A stretch of DNA of 64,000 bases, taken from assembly GCA_951217055.1 (NCBI GenBank), contig OX578276.1:71556144-71620143 (forward strand), given 5' to 3'. This stretch comes from Gerris lacustris (Eukaryota > Arthropoda > Insecta > Hemiptera > Gerridae). Each line of letters begins with the position of its first letter. Positions within the stretch are counted from its first letter, which is position 1. Shown piece by piece: positions 10,258 through 22,090 of this stretch. The notes beneath the pieces are model-generated. The model was not told the origin of the DNA. It worked only from the letters and a program-made list of their open reading frames with translations, and searched no databases. A program made the translations under genes and the position numbers.

Positions 10258-12853
10258 TAAATGGACCTACATTTTATAATTTTATTTAATAGATTTTACA
10301 AAGAAGACAACTGAATTAACTATGGAAAAGTTCACACCCGATCACTAAACAGAAATTTGTGAAATTTTACTACAAAATTCGGAATCTTTTCTAGCTAATT
10401 ACGGAAATATAACTGCATACTTTTGATTAATAATGATTGGATTTGAATTTCACAATGTTTAGGTTGTAATTCTAGTATAGTTCATAAGTATATAATGTAA
10501 ATAAACTAGTTGGTTAAACTATGTTGCTTTTATCAAAAACCGTACCTCACTAATTTTATTTGATTCTATAATAATAACTGCAATCTGGGAGCTTAATCCA
10601 GTGACTTTACCTTTTGCTAGTTTTTATATTTGTAAAATTTATTTCATATTTTAGTATTATTAAATTTTCTATAAATTCAAATTTAGAATACACACTATAT
10701 AGAGACTTGTACAAAATTGATGTATAAACCTTTAGAGCTATTTTCAAAATTGATATATGCTTATTTATATTGCATGATTCAAAATACGACGGTATAAGAG
10801 TGGTTTGTGAAATACTAAATTAATCTAATTCAAGTCAAGGAAAAGTAGGCAGTCTTAAAAGATGTATTCTCCTATCCAGTGCGTGAAGTTGAGATGGGCC
10901 ATGACGTTCGCACTATGTGCCACTCTTCTCATATGAAGAGAGTAAATGTTTGGTAGAGCGTGAAGAGTCTCCCCTCTTTGTGAGACGATGTGACCAAGAA
11001 GTCCATCAGCACCCTCAATATCCAGTTACAGCTCACCGGAGCACCTCAGCATCGGTCGGGGACACCAAGAGAAGTGGTGTATAATGCGACCAATAATACT
11101 CTCCACTCGCCTCACCTTACTCTCCTACAATGTGCTACTTTACTCCGGCTCTCTTATTGGACCTATTCTTCAATCTCAGGGGACCTTTTTATTTTCCAGG
11201 AAAAAAGAACCATCTATCTATCTATACGTCTAGGGTAAAGCCAGAAGAATTATGAGAAAATAATATAACTGAGTTTCTGTGTAACCTAAAGTAAATTATC
11301 TATAAAGAAAACATTTAGAATAGCATTTTATATATTTAGATTATAATCCCTATCTGAAACGAGAGAAAATATTAAAGTTGCAGCCAAGGAACAGATCATG
11401 CGAATCCTTGAAATGTGGATCATGATAAATTAAAAATATATACTTTTAAATACTTTAGCAATATCGCTGACTTTTAAAAATGCGTTAATTTAAAAATCAC
11501 TGTACAATTTAAACAAATAAATTCGATTTAAGTTTAATGGTAAAAAAAAAATTCTTAAATAATAATTATTATAAGTAATTGTTGGTATAACTTAATTAAA
11601 TGTTTAAGGGACTTCTTATTTATTACGCAACTTATTATTTTTTTATTTGACTAAATTTATTTAGAACTAAAAGAAGCTTTAGTAAGTCCAAGTATAATAT
11701 TCTTTTTTTTTGTTTTGTTTTTTAAATTAGATTATATTTATTTAGAACTAAAACAGCCTTTATTAAGTGCACGTATAGTTTAAAATTAAGTTGATCGAGT
11801 AAAAAACAACGGTATAAGGTAATCAACCCGTGTTTGTCTTCATCAAACCAACTGAGGGGGAGATAGCATTCCTCTTGGAGCTGTAGGGTGGCAATTCTGA
11901 TTAATTTATAAAAGAGTTTCAAGCATACTTTGCAGCGTCCCCCGGTATCAGAAGGAAATAAAGTTATAGGATATCTATGTCACTTTGACAAGTTTTTGTA
12001 AAGATCTCCTTGTCACTTTCTTAAGTAAGTAAAGTAATCTGAGGTCGAGGAGGGTGAGAAAACCTTGGTGATATAATTAAGTTAATTCAGAGTTAAGTGA
12101 GAGAGAGGGCAGACTCCGGGGAGGTGAGTTGGCCCAAGTCTTATTAATATGGTAATAAAGAAGTTAGTTTCCTTCTTCCTCCATCACAACACTTGAACCT
12201 TAGACCTACCAATTACTTGAACCGCTCTTATTATCCTTCGTACAATCTCTTGCTCCTTCCCTCTTCCTATCTCAATCGCTTTCTTTATTAATATTGGAAA
12301 ATCTCCCTTTATCTAAGTAAGATATTTTATTATTTAGCAGTATATTAATTTAAAAATTAACTTCAAAAATACATTTTAACTAAAAGAAGCCGCACCCATC
12401 ACTGTCCCTGAAAATATTTAAAAGTACTTCACAGAGCCAAAGATATTGTGTTCTATCATGACTACCCCAGTAAAGAGAGTTGACTACCTCCCTGCTCTAC
12501 AACGGCCTATTACTTAGATTAATATAAAACTATAATTAGATTTGAAATATATAATATGATTAGTATTAGTTAATGACTCACGGAAACCTTATTATGGTGG
12601 GGAAGTGATACAGCGTTATAAACCAGAAACATTTAGGTATGAGCTTGCAATACCTCACCATCAGGAATAAACTTATTAATATTGTATTATAGCTGGGAAT
12701 CCCTCCATAATTTTATATGTATTATGATTATTAAATTTAAGTTATTTTCTTAAAAATAGTATTTAATGTTGTATAATGTCACAACACTGGTAATAGATTA
12801 AATATTAATGTAGAGTCACATGAAGGTCGATAGTATAATAATATAATTATACC
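10258..12853. other. No gene recognised
   Basis: Mostly AT-rich. A balanced patch at about 10850-11240 includes an 82-codon plus-strand frame that matches nothing I know. I see no splice-site context that would make it an exon. Confidence 0.4.
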
Positions 12854-13505
12854 TTTTTACTTTCTCATATAAAGAGAAAGTATTGTGATGGCGCAAAAAT
12901 TCGATTTTGAGATTTTGATGGATTTACACGTTTTGAGGTCCCCTGAGTCCAAAAAAGTGGTTTTTAAAAAATTTCTGTCTGTCTGTCGTCTGTCTGTCGT
13001 CTGTCTGTCGTCTGTCGTCTGTCGTCTGTCGTCTGTGCAGACGCCTGGAGCCTAAACTACTGGGCCGATTTTGACGAAATTTGGCATACATGTTCAGAAA
13101 AATCATACCCCGAGGCGAAATCGAGAAATAAATTTTAGCTCTAAATTTGGGGGCGCTACCCCCCAAAAACTCTGAAAAAACTTGAAAAAAAATTATTTCT
13201 CGTAAACGGTTCCGACGATTTTGATTAAAAAATTCTAAAATGTAGTCCATTTGAATACGAATCCAACGATATAAGCCGTTTTCCCGGGAAAAATCTAGTT
13301 CCTGAGAAATTAGCTTAAAACGCGGACGGAGAGAGCCCGGGTTCGATTCCCCGCCCAGGAGAAGTTATTTTTATGATAAATTTTGATGAAATGTTCAATA
13401 ATATTTAAATGTACATTTGAAAACTAATAAATGGAAAATACTGGGTTAAGTAATTATAAACTCGTATATGAGAAAGTTTGTCTGAGTTGTCTCGGACCGA
13501 TTTTT
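12854..13505 (+). mobile_element. HINE-like element, family B, array unit 1
   Basis: 5' hairpin ACTTTCTC-ATATAAA-GAGAAAGT, then ATTCGATTTTGAGATTTTG, a GTCTGTC/GTCGTCT microsatellite (12975-13035), the core CCGATTTTGACGAAATTTGG-CATACATG, the AAAATCATACCCCGAGGC block, a tRNA-like segment with B box GGTTCGATTCC (13340-13350), and a 3' end of ACTCGTATATGAGAAAGT plus hairpin GTCTGAG-TTGT-CTCGGAC. The subterminal inverse of the 5' hairpin and the 3' terminal hairpin fit HINE/helentron structure. Unit 2 abuts directly, head to tail. Confidence 0.75.
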
Positions 13506-14125
13506 TACTTTCTCATATAAAGAGAAAGTATTGTGATGGCGCGAAAATTCGATTTTGAGATTTTGATGGATTTACACGTTTTGAGGTCCCCTGAATCCAA
13601 AAAAGTGGTTTTTAAAAAATGTCTGTCTGTCTGTCGTCTGTCGTCTGTCGTCTGTGCAGACACCTGGAGCCTAAACTACTGGGCAGATTTTGACGAAATT
13701 TGGCATACATGTTCAGAAAAATCATACCCCGAGGCAAAATCGAGAAATGAATTTTAGCTTCAAATTTAGGGGCGCTGCTCCCCAAAAACTCTGAAAAACG
13801 TGAAAAAAAAATTATTTCTCGAAAACGGTTCCGACGATTTTGATTAATAAATTCTAAAATATAGTCCATTTAAATACGAATCCGACGATATAAGCCGTTT
13901 TCCCGGGAAAAATCTAGTTCCTGAGAAAAAAGCTTAAATCGCGGACCGAGAGAGCCAGGGTTCGATTCCCCGCCCGGGAGAAGTTATTTTTATGATAAAT
14001 TTTAATGAAATGCACAATAATAATTAAATTTACATACGAAAACTAATAAATGGAAAACACTGGGCTAAATAATAATGAACTCGTATATGAGAAAGTTTGT
14101 CTGAGTTGTCTCGGACCGATTTTTT
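13502..14125 (+). mobile_element. HINE-like element, family B, array unit 2
   Basis: Same order of parts as unit 1, sharing its T-run boundary. The microsatellite is shorter (about 13620-13655). B box GGTTCGATTCC lies at 13959-13969. The 3' hairpin GTCTGAG-TTGT-CTCGGAC is intact. Frames on both strands in these units are by-products of the repeat, not genes. Confidence 0.75.
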
Positions 14126-14177
14126 AGAGTTGAACCCTGCTTAATAATAATTGTAAATATTTTCTTTTATGCATTGT

Positions 14178-14785
14178 TTTTACTTTCTCATATAAAGAGA
14201 AAGTATTGTGATGGCGTGAAAATTCAATTTTGAGATATTGATGGATTTACACGTTTTGAGGTCCTCCGAATCCAAAAAAGTGGTTTTTAAAAAATGTCTG
14301 TCTGTCGTCTGTCTGTGCAGACGCCTGGAGCCTAAACTACTGGGCCGATTTTGTCGAAATTTGGCATACATGTTCAGAAAAATCATACCCCAAGGCAAAA
14401 TCGAGAAACGAATTTTAGCTCCAAATTTGGGGCGCTAATCCCCAAAAACTCTGAGGAAACGTGAAAAAAAAATATTTTTCGAAAACGGTTCCGACGATTT
14501 TGATTAAAAAATTCTATAATGTAGCCCATTTAAATACGAATCTAACGATATAAGCCGTTTTCCCGGGAAAAATCTAGTTCCTGAGAAATAAGCTTAGAAC
14601 GCAGACGGAGAGAGCCCGGGTTCGATTCCCCGCCCAGGAGATGTTATTTTTATGATAAATTTTGATGAAATGTTCAATAATAATTAAATGTACATACGAA
14701 CACTAATAAATGGAAAACACTGGGCCAAATAATTATGACCTCGTATATTAGAAAGTTTGTCTGAGTTGTCTCGGACCGATTTTTT
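14178..14785 (+). mobile_element. HINE-like element, family B, array unit 3
   Basis: Third direct copy, separated from unit 2 by about 50 bp. It has the shortest GTCT repeat of the three (14297-14319). B box is at 14619-14629. The 3' hairpin and T-run are preserved. Confidence 0.75.
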
Positions 14786-14969
14786 GGTTTACTTCTTACT
14801 ACAGACTTTGTTGCTTGTTTCTATGATAAATAAAAAAACCTTCTTTTCTTTTGTTGCTTTATTTCACTTATCATGTCAGGGCTTTTTCAGGCTTAATTTT
14901 TCTTTTCACATGAGTCTAAATTTAGTAAGATAACGTTACCTTTATTTATATATATATACTATAAATATA

Positions 14970-15848
14970 CAGAGTGGTCCAAAAGTCTCCCCCCCCCCCC
15001 CCCTCTTAACTTTTGAACGGTTTGAGATAAATTAATGAAACTTGGGGGATCTCTACCATGCAAAGGAAAGTTTGTTTTCATGCAATCACCCACTAGGGGC
15101 AACCACCCACTTTGCCCCCAGGCCACCCAACTTCAGAATTTCAAGTTGGAATGTATATTTTTGATAGCATATTTGGATTCTACAGTGAAAAATAATAAAC
15201 TTTTATTTAAATTATTTTTTCTATCTCCAATATTTTGCCCCCTACAGGGGGGCAAAGATAGCGAAAGAACCCTTCCGAAATAGTAAAAAAGTAACACTTA
15301 GATCGTTATAAAATCTAAACGGTTAGAAATAAAGTAATGGAACTTGGGGGATCTGTACCATGTAAAGGGAAGTGTGTAATTATCCACTCGTGTACTAGGG
15401 GCAACCACCATTTTGCCCCCGGGCGCTGAAATCTACCGTTTTTATACCTTTGCCCCCCCCCCCCCCCCCTATAGGGGGCAAAATATTGGAGATAAAAAAA
15501 AGTTTGAAGTAAAATATATTTATTTTTTACCGTAGAATCTAAATCTGCTATCAAAATATACATTCCAGGTTAAAATTTTGAAGTTAGGTGGTCTGGGGGC
15601 AAAATGGGAGGTTGCCCCTACTGCGCGATTGCATGAAAACAAACTTCCCTTTACATGGTAAAGATCCCCTAAGTTTCATTATTTTATCTCTAACCGTTTA
15701 GATTTTACAACGCATTATCGGAAGCGTTATTTCGCTATCTTTGCCCCCCTGTAGGTGGCAAAATATTGGAGATAGAAAAAATAGTTTTAAATAAAAGTTT
15801 ATTGAAGCGAGCGTAGCGAGCTTCCTACATTCAACGAAATATGCTCCG

Positions 15849-15888
<40 letters not shown>

Positions 15889-16779
15889 AGTAACATTCAC
15901 GCGTGTGACGATAACTTGAGTAAAAGTTGACCGATTTAGTTGAAATTTGGTATACATGATCCTCTTACTAATACTCAGGCTAAGTTCGTTGGACAGCGTG
16001 ATCTGTCCAAGAGTTCGCGCGCAACGCTCGCGTAAACGAGAGGTTCAAAAATTAAATTGGAATTTCAGAACGGGAAAAGATTCTATCATCATCTATTCGA
16101 TGAGACGATCATTTTTTTCAAATAACATTTTTTAGTAAAACCAACAGCGACACCGCTATGAATAAATAAAGATCGCTAAAACTATTAAAGCGGGCCTAAA
16201 CGTTTAAAATAGAGAAAACAACCTTTTTACCGATATCTTACGTTCTAACGTAACGATTTTAATAAAACTTCATAGACACCATCTGATGCACAATTGAAAC
16301 AGGCATGCAAAATTTCAATTTGATACATGTAGTAGTTTGTTTGTAGCAAAGAGATACAAATTATAAATATTGAAATAGAGATGTGTGGTTAGTGGAATAG
16401 TAAAAATGCGGGGTGGTTCCCTTACTACTAGCCGCTGCACTACTACCAGACCCATTATCTATCAACTCATCATGATTCACAATAATCTTTTTTTCAATAT
16501 TCAATACATATTTATTACTATACGCTCGCTTCAATGATAGAACCACGCGATGCCTAGTTATTTTTCACTGTAGAATCCAAATATGCTATCTAAAATATAC
16601 ATTCCAACTTGAAATTCTGAAGTTAGGTGGCCTGGGGGCAAAGTGGGTGGTTGCCCCTAGTGGGTGATTGCATGAAAACAAACTTTCCTTTGCATGGTAG
16701 AGACCCCCCAAGTTTCATTAATTTATCTCAAACCGTTCAAAAGTTAAGAGGGGGGGGGGGAGACTTTTGGACCACCCTG
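14970..16779. mobile_element. TIR/foldback element 'GTGGTCCAAAAGTC', copy 1 (interrupted)
   Basis: Outer ends are CAGAGTGGTCCAAAAGTCTC and its inverse GAGACTTTTGGACCACCCTG, each followed by a C or G homopolymer run. TATA is present on both sides (14966-14969 and 16780-16783). Inside, the block AAATTAATGAAACTTGGGGG, TTGCCCCTAGTGG and TTTGCCCCCTACAGG occurs four times, two in each orientation, so the element is a nested foldback. The right half is split by another element at 15802-16557. A second copy is at 37034-37716. Confidence 0.75.
15802..16557 (+). mobile_element. HINE-like element, family D, inserted in foldback element
   Basis: Starts TTGAAGCGAGCGTAGCGAGC (hairpin GAAGC/GCTTC), then a perfect (GTCT)n run near 15848-15887 and the core CCGATTTAGTTGAAATTTGG-TATACATG. 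Near the 3' end is TACGCTCGCTTCAA, the inverse of the start, and it ends GCCTAG. Removing it rebuilds the uninterrupted host sequence GTTTA-TTATTTTTC (seen inverted at about 15185-15205) with no target duplication, as expected for the Helitron/helentron class. Asymmetric terminal inversion and a CTAG end agree. Confidence 0.75.
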
Positions 16780-17039
16780 TATATTAGTTGGATCTCCTTT
16801 GCTTCAATGGTAGCCTCTCTTAATTAATTATTCTATAACTAATAATTATAGATTCAGTAAAAATCATATTGAATTTATTATTATTTTAACTGCTAGTTTT
16901 CAAGCTTACAGAAAATTGTCGTTTAGCAGTGTAAGACCAAAGAATATTTATTCATATTTAATTACTTCTCATTATAAATCTTAGAAATAAAACAAAAAAA
17001 TAAACACTTTTGTTTATTTATGCAATGGAAACAATAAAA
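16780..17039. other. No gene recognised
   Basis: AT-rich spacer between two elements; nothing seen. Confidence 0.5.
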
Positions 17040-17440
17040 AATCATCCGAATTTTTAAACAAAAAGAGTCTGCCAAATAGTGTGGTACAGAGCCTCCTCGC
17101 ATCATATTATTAGACGTAAGATCAATTTGATTTGGATCTGTTTCGATTACCAGTGAAGTCACACTTATTTTTAAGTCATACTAAATTTTCGCAGAGGGAT
17201 TAAATTTATATGGAATTATGATCTACCATCTAAATTACAATAAAATTGGAAGAGTAGTTTATACGATAAGATGGTTCGCAAAAATATTGACAGACACACC
17301 AACAGAAAGACTGACAGACAGACACAAGACCAAAATTGTTCCCTGATTTTCTGTCCAGGAATTTGTGATATCAGAGACATCAAAAATGTATTCTTCAGAA
17401 CAGTCACAATGCTTCCGATACCTTGGGTAAGCTTGGAAGC
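17040..17440 (-). mobile_element. HINE-like element, family C, copy 2
   Basis: Reverse orientation. The 3' block appears as CTGCCAAATAGTGTGGTACA near 17067, and the 5' part as GGAAGAGTAGTTTATACG, GACAGACAGACACAAGACC, TCTGTCCAGGAATTTGTG and ending CTTGGGTAAGCTTGGAAGC. It is diverged and internally shortened. Confidence 0.55.
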
Positions 17441-20400
17441 TAAAAGTTTGTGCGCATTTGGAGGTGAAAGGAATAAACCAGGTAAATTGGAAAATTAATA
17501 AGGGAACAACAATGTGTATAACAACACGGCCACAATTAGGGCCTACTAACCAAATTTAAAAAAAAAAAATCAGGCGAGTAGTTTTTAATATTGGTTCGAA
17601 AAAATATGAACTACGAGAATAAAAATGAATGTTCCCTGGTACAAAATATTTATGTACGGATAAATTAATTAGACTGTGAATATGACACCTTTACTTCTCA
17701 AGGAAACGCAAAGTTTTATTTATTTATTTATAATCTTTATATATAACTATATATATTGCTTATTAAATCAAGAACTGGGTCTATATGACCAAGCAGTCCA
17801 ACACCCATAAAAAACACATAAATAAATAATCTTTATTAAATAATGGTGGTTAACTAATTTAAAAATAAAATCATATACATATTGTTTATTCAAACGTATT
17901 TTGTATTTTCTCAAGTATTTTATTATAGTTATATTATTTTTAAAAGGAAGAATCAAAATTATAATCACATTGCCCGACCTATTACCCGCCAAAATCTCAA
18001 CCTCTCATACACTCTCCTCCCATTTTTTTTTCTCGATTTTCAAAAGCTGTCAGAGTTAAAAAGTATAATGTGTTTACTATATATTGCTTTTTTTATTTTA
18101 TTTTCAATTTCTTTGGTTTGTTTTTTTAAAAATTATAATCATTAAAAAAAAATGAAAGCCCCTTAAAAATAGTAAAAAACGGCATTTAATATTTCTTAGT
18201 TATATCCTTTCTTTTGGTTTTGATTACTTATTTTAAATAGCTGTATATTAAGCAAAATAAACATTTTTATTTATTTATTTCCATTTATAAAAAAAAATAA
18301 AAATCCTATTCAAAATATTACCGTTTAATGACGCTTAATTATACGTTACATCGAAGATATTGCGATAAGGAAAAAGGAAAAAAAGCATTTAAATTAATTT
18401 AATCATTAAATGAGAGAGGGATTAATGGGTCTACTAATGTTAAAAGTCTACATGGGATTCCAGACGTAATATCTGTGCGTATCTAAAGTCAGGAAGAGGT
18501 CGTAAGTTAAAGTAGAAAGGGAGAGGGAATAATAACAATTAAAGGGAAAGATATACGAGGTAGATGTGAGGGAGGAAAAGGATAGGAGTCATAATTATGA
18601 AATTATTTAGATGTGAGGTTGTACAAGGGGGTGGAGATCCGCGTAATCCTAGAATTGAATAAGAGGGCCGGGGAGGCTACTAATTGTGCCCTGACGGCAA
18701 TTACATACGGCTTAATATGTTTGAGATGAGTATCTTGCGGGACATAACAGTTTAAACCAAGAACAAGGGAGAGTTCGTCGCTATCTTATCCGACTCTACA
18801 TATATGACTTGTACATTCTAAATATAAGGGGAATACACAGTTTAAACAAGGCAAACATTTTATAGCCTTTACCAACAAAGCAGCTCATGCTGCGAGATGA
18901 TGCAAAGCAACCATTTTATAACACGTGGATTTTTAGGATACAAATGGTTAATCCTGTGCTTTTTATTATTAAGGTACCAAATGGTAATAATAACGTCTTC
19001 CCTCTTTACCTCTTATACAAGAATGAAACTAAAGTCGTAAAGTATATGTTCTTTTTGGATCAATAACATCCGTAAACGCGCACTTGTGCACATGGTTATC
19101 TTAAGAGTAGCGACTTGTATAAGAGGTGGTGTATAACAGCCGTTTGCTATTGTTCAAAGTTAAACTGTTAGATAGTTATTAATGATAAACACTTACTCCT
19201 TATTTCTTGTTAATTCATTAATCTTATTTAAAATCTCTAGTTTAATTAATTAAACAATTTTAAGACTTTAATAACTTTTTTATACATAAAATAAGCCTAT
19301 ATCTTTTAATTAAAAGCGGAAATTTACGTATAATTGGGTTACTAGATTAGGCCTGCACTTTACTTTTAGTTTCTTAATAAACACTACTATAAGAGATAAG
19401 AACACAAAAATTAATCCATACCCGTGCTTTGAATATTTTATATGTCTAAAAATGTAGTTAAAAAAAAGAAGGAAATTATGTAAATAATAATTAAAGATAA
19501 CATTATTTCATCTTCTTTCTTTGCGACGGTTTCTGTGACGTACGTTTTTTTTTTTTAAATATAATTACATTTATTTTTACTTGGCCTTACCTTTTCCAAA
19601 TAATTAATTTTCTATAAATTACGCTGATAAAAGAAGTAGAAAATACTAAGAAGAAAAGAGCACGAGAAGTGATAAAAAGCTGTTGTGAGTGAGAATGAGA
19701 GAGAGGTAGGAGAGAGCGAGACAGAGAGAGGAGGTATTGATCTGGTGCTGGGCTTTGAACACGAACGGAATAACAATTAGTTGTGGAAATGCGCTGTGTC
19801 CCTGGCTCATAGCGACCCTAGTGCACAACATTCGAACCAACTTCTTCCTACAGTACCCTGGTAATAAATTCAACAGTGATAACTTCAATTTTAGACTGAT
19901 TTAAGAAAAAAAAAGTAAAATAGATATACGATAGGATAAAAGGAATCAATGTTATAAAATACGGGATTTATGAAGTTTAGTAGGTTTTCAGATGTTAATA
20001 CTTGGTCAGGTTCTGATAATAGATTTTGCATCAATGTGAATTTTATAAAGTAGGCAGGAATGTTGAAGGAAGGACCTCTACATTTGGTAGAGTTCGAACA
20101 CCTAGGCTAAGCACACACTGCAGTACAAGTCTTTCAGGTTTAGCCTGAATTCGTTTTAGACGGCGCGGCACGACATTTTTATAGGATATTTTCACCTTTT
20201 TAAAAAATATGTGAAGCAGGTTGTATTAAATCGAGCCACTCTATTTCTTTTTTTGACGTTGCAATAAAACAGAGGTTTGTGCGCTCTAAACTCCGAACTG
20301 TTGTTAAAAAGAAGTGAGGGAAAGAATCATGATATTGTTCCAAGTCCAGGCTTTACGGCGGGAGTGATTTGTAAGAAATATTATGTTTATTAGTTTCAAG

Positions 20401-21363
20401 GGAAAAAAGGAATTGTAAAAACTGCCGGAAAGGGAGACTTTCCCTCCGTTTACGACCTACAGAGGAGCTCAGATGTTGATTTAAAACAAATAACAAGACT
20501 TACACCGCGGCGGTAAAAAAAACTGCCTTGCGAGGAGGGAGAGGACTCGGTTATATAGAGCCGAGACGGGGGTGTAAAACAACCTTCTGACGGATGTGCT
20601 CATTTTCTTATGCAAATGGCAAATAATAGAGTGGAAAACATTTCAAGGGGAGGACGGCACTTTTTTTCTCGTTGTGTTTCTTTATTTTCGGGTTTGAGTT
20701 TTTAGTAGCGAAGAGCCCGCACCTGCAAGTGGTAAAGTGGATCGGATTTTATTACGGAAGTATAAAGGTCCCGTGAGGATTTACAAGGTTTCTTCACTGG
20801 TCCGCCTCTTGGGCCCTATAGCTGACGTCGCCTACTATTTCCTCCCGATTTCAAAGACCAATCACCTTTTATTAGGGAACTCCGATTGTCTTAGTAAAGC
20901 GATCCGATAGCCTCCTACTCTCATTACAAGCTATAAGTAAGATTGTCCCCGTGGCCTCAGGGAGTCCTCAAAAGAAACGACTACTGTCTCTAAAGTCTGC
21001 TCAGCATTTTGCTAGCAATCCAATTGTTTTAAAACATTAAAGTAAGTTTAGTTAACAATGTATAGGGGGTTTATAAAAATAAAATCTTTTCATAGCGTAA
21101 TCAAAAAATCTTTTTTTATATATCGGAGTAATAAAGATAGATTTTTATCATCAACTGGCATCCCCCGCAATTATTCATAAAGCTTCTTAAAAAATGATCC
21201 TCAAATATTTTAACATTCATCTGTCAGGAGCCCTTATAAGAATCAATTGAACTTGTCTCAAGTAATTTCAAAACCCCTGATTCCACTTTTTAAAAAAAGA
21301 AAAAATCGACCTTGGTCAACTCACCAAATCTTCTCATATTAAATTTAGGATCCGTCAAAAGTA
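17441..21363. other. No gene recognised
   Basis: Long AT-rich stretch. A patch at about 20240-21000 is GC-richer and irregular, with no reading frame worth naming. It could hold regulatory DNA or old repeats. Confidence 0.4.
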
Positions 21364-21555
21364 AAAAAGAAGTTTTAGATTTACCGATATTTCTTAAAAT
21401 ATATTTGCGTCTTCAAAGTTGAATACAAGAGAGGAGGTATAGTAACAAAAATCATTGGAATATACATATATGTCATCACCACCAATCTTGTATTATACCT
21501 CGAAAAATTAAATACATTATCGGAAACGTCGGTAAATCTAAAACTTTTTATTTTA
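21364..21555. mobile_element. Small TIR element (MITE)
   Basis: Ends AAGTTTTAGATTTACCGATA and its inverse CGGTAAATCTAAAACTTTT, 17 identical bases in inverted orientation about 190 bp apart. The inner TATAATACAAGA-type blocks are also inverted (GAATACAAGAGAGGAGGTAT against ATCTTGTATTATACCTC). Non-coding. Confidence 0.6.
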
Positions 21556-21815
21556 ATTTTGCGACTGATCCTCGCTATCATTAAAATTTATTGACAGTTA
21601 CTATGTAACAGGTTCTAATTTAGGCAATTTTGTTACTTAAACTTGTGAAAATTTTAACGAACATTACCTTCATCCAATCCTTTTTTTGTTCTGGTTGGTG
21701 GCCAAATCAATAGTATATAACTACATACATATGCACATGAAACTGGTTATTTTCCCTTTTAAAAAGCACCAGGCGCACTTAGAAAAATAAGATGTTTTTC
21801 AACTACAAATTAATC

Positions 21816-22090
21816 GTACATTACGCGTCTAGTGCGGAAAATAGCATTTTGCATGCGAGAGTGGAACTTGCACCCGAGCGATAGCAAAATGATGTTTCCG
21901 CACGAGTTGCGTACCGTACTTTACCTGCGATTGTTGGACTTTAATAATAAATACAGAAAAAAAAAATAAACTTCCTGTATGTAAGTTCGTATTTCTCTTT
22001 TGATAAAGATGACATTAATTAATTACATAGTTGTATTTTGTGCCGAATTAATTATTTTGGGAGGCGTATTATTCTCCTCATTTTCATCAT
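21816..22090. repeat. Dispersed repeat 'ACGCGTCTAGTGCGG', copy 1
   Basis: Shares about 275 bp with 28456-28745, including GTACATTACGCGTCTAGTGC, AGCATTTTGCATGCGAG, GCGTACCGTACTTTA, CTTCCTGTATGTAAGTTCGT and GGGAGGCGTATTATTCTCC. The first 120 bp fold back on themselves (ACGCGTCTAGTGCGGAAA against TTTCCGCACGAGTTGCGTA). Probably a MITE-like element. Confidence 0.65.

Noticed and set aside
10990..11238. 82-codon frame in a balanced-composition patch
   Set aside because: No domain, no splice signals in frame, and no similarity to anything I know.
12924..13250. 108-codon minus-strand frame, with similar frames at 13612 and 14180
   Set aside because: They recur because the underlying HINE-like repeat recurs; the protein includes the translated GTCT microsatellite and has no domain.
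12854..14785. Repeated direct units as a possible CRISPR-like array
   Set aside because: Units are over 600 bp with microsatellites and hairpins, in a eukaryotic context; they are transposable elements.
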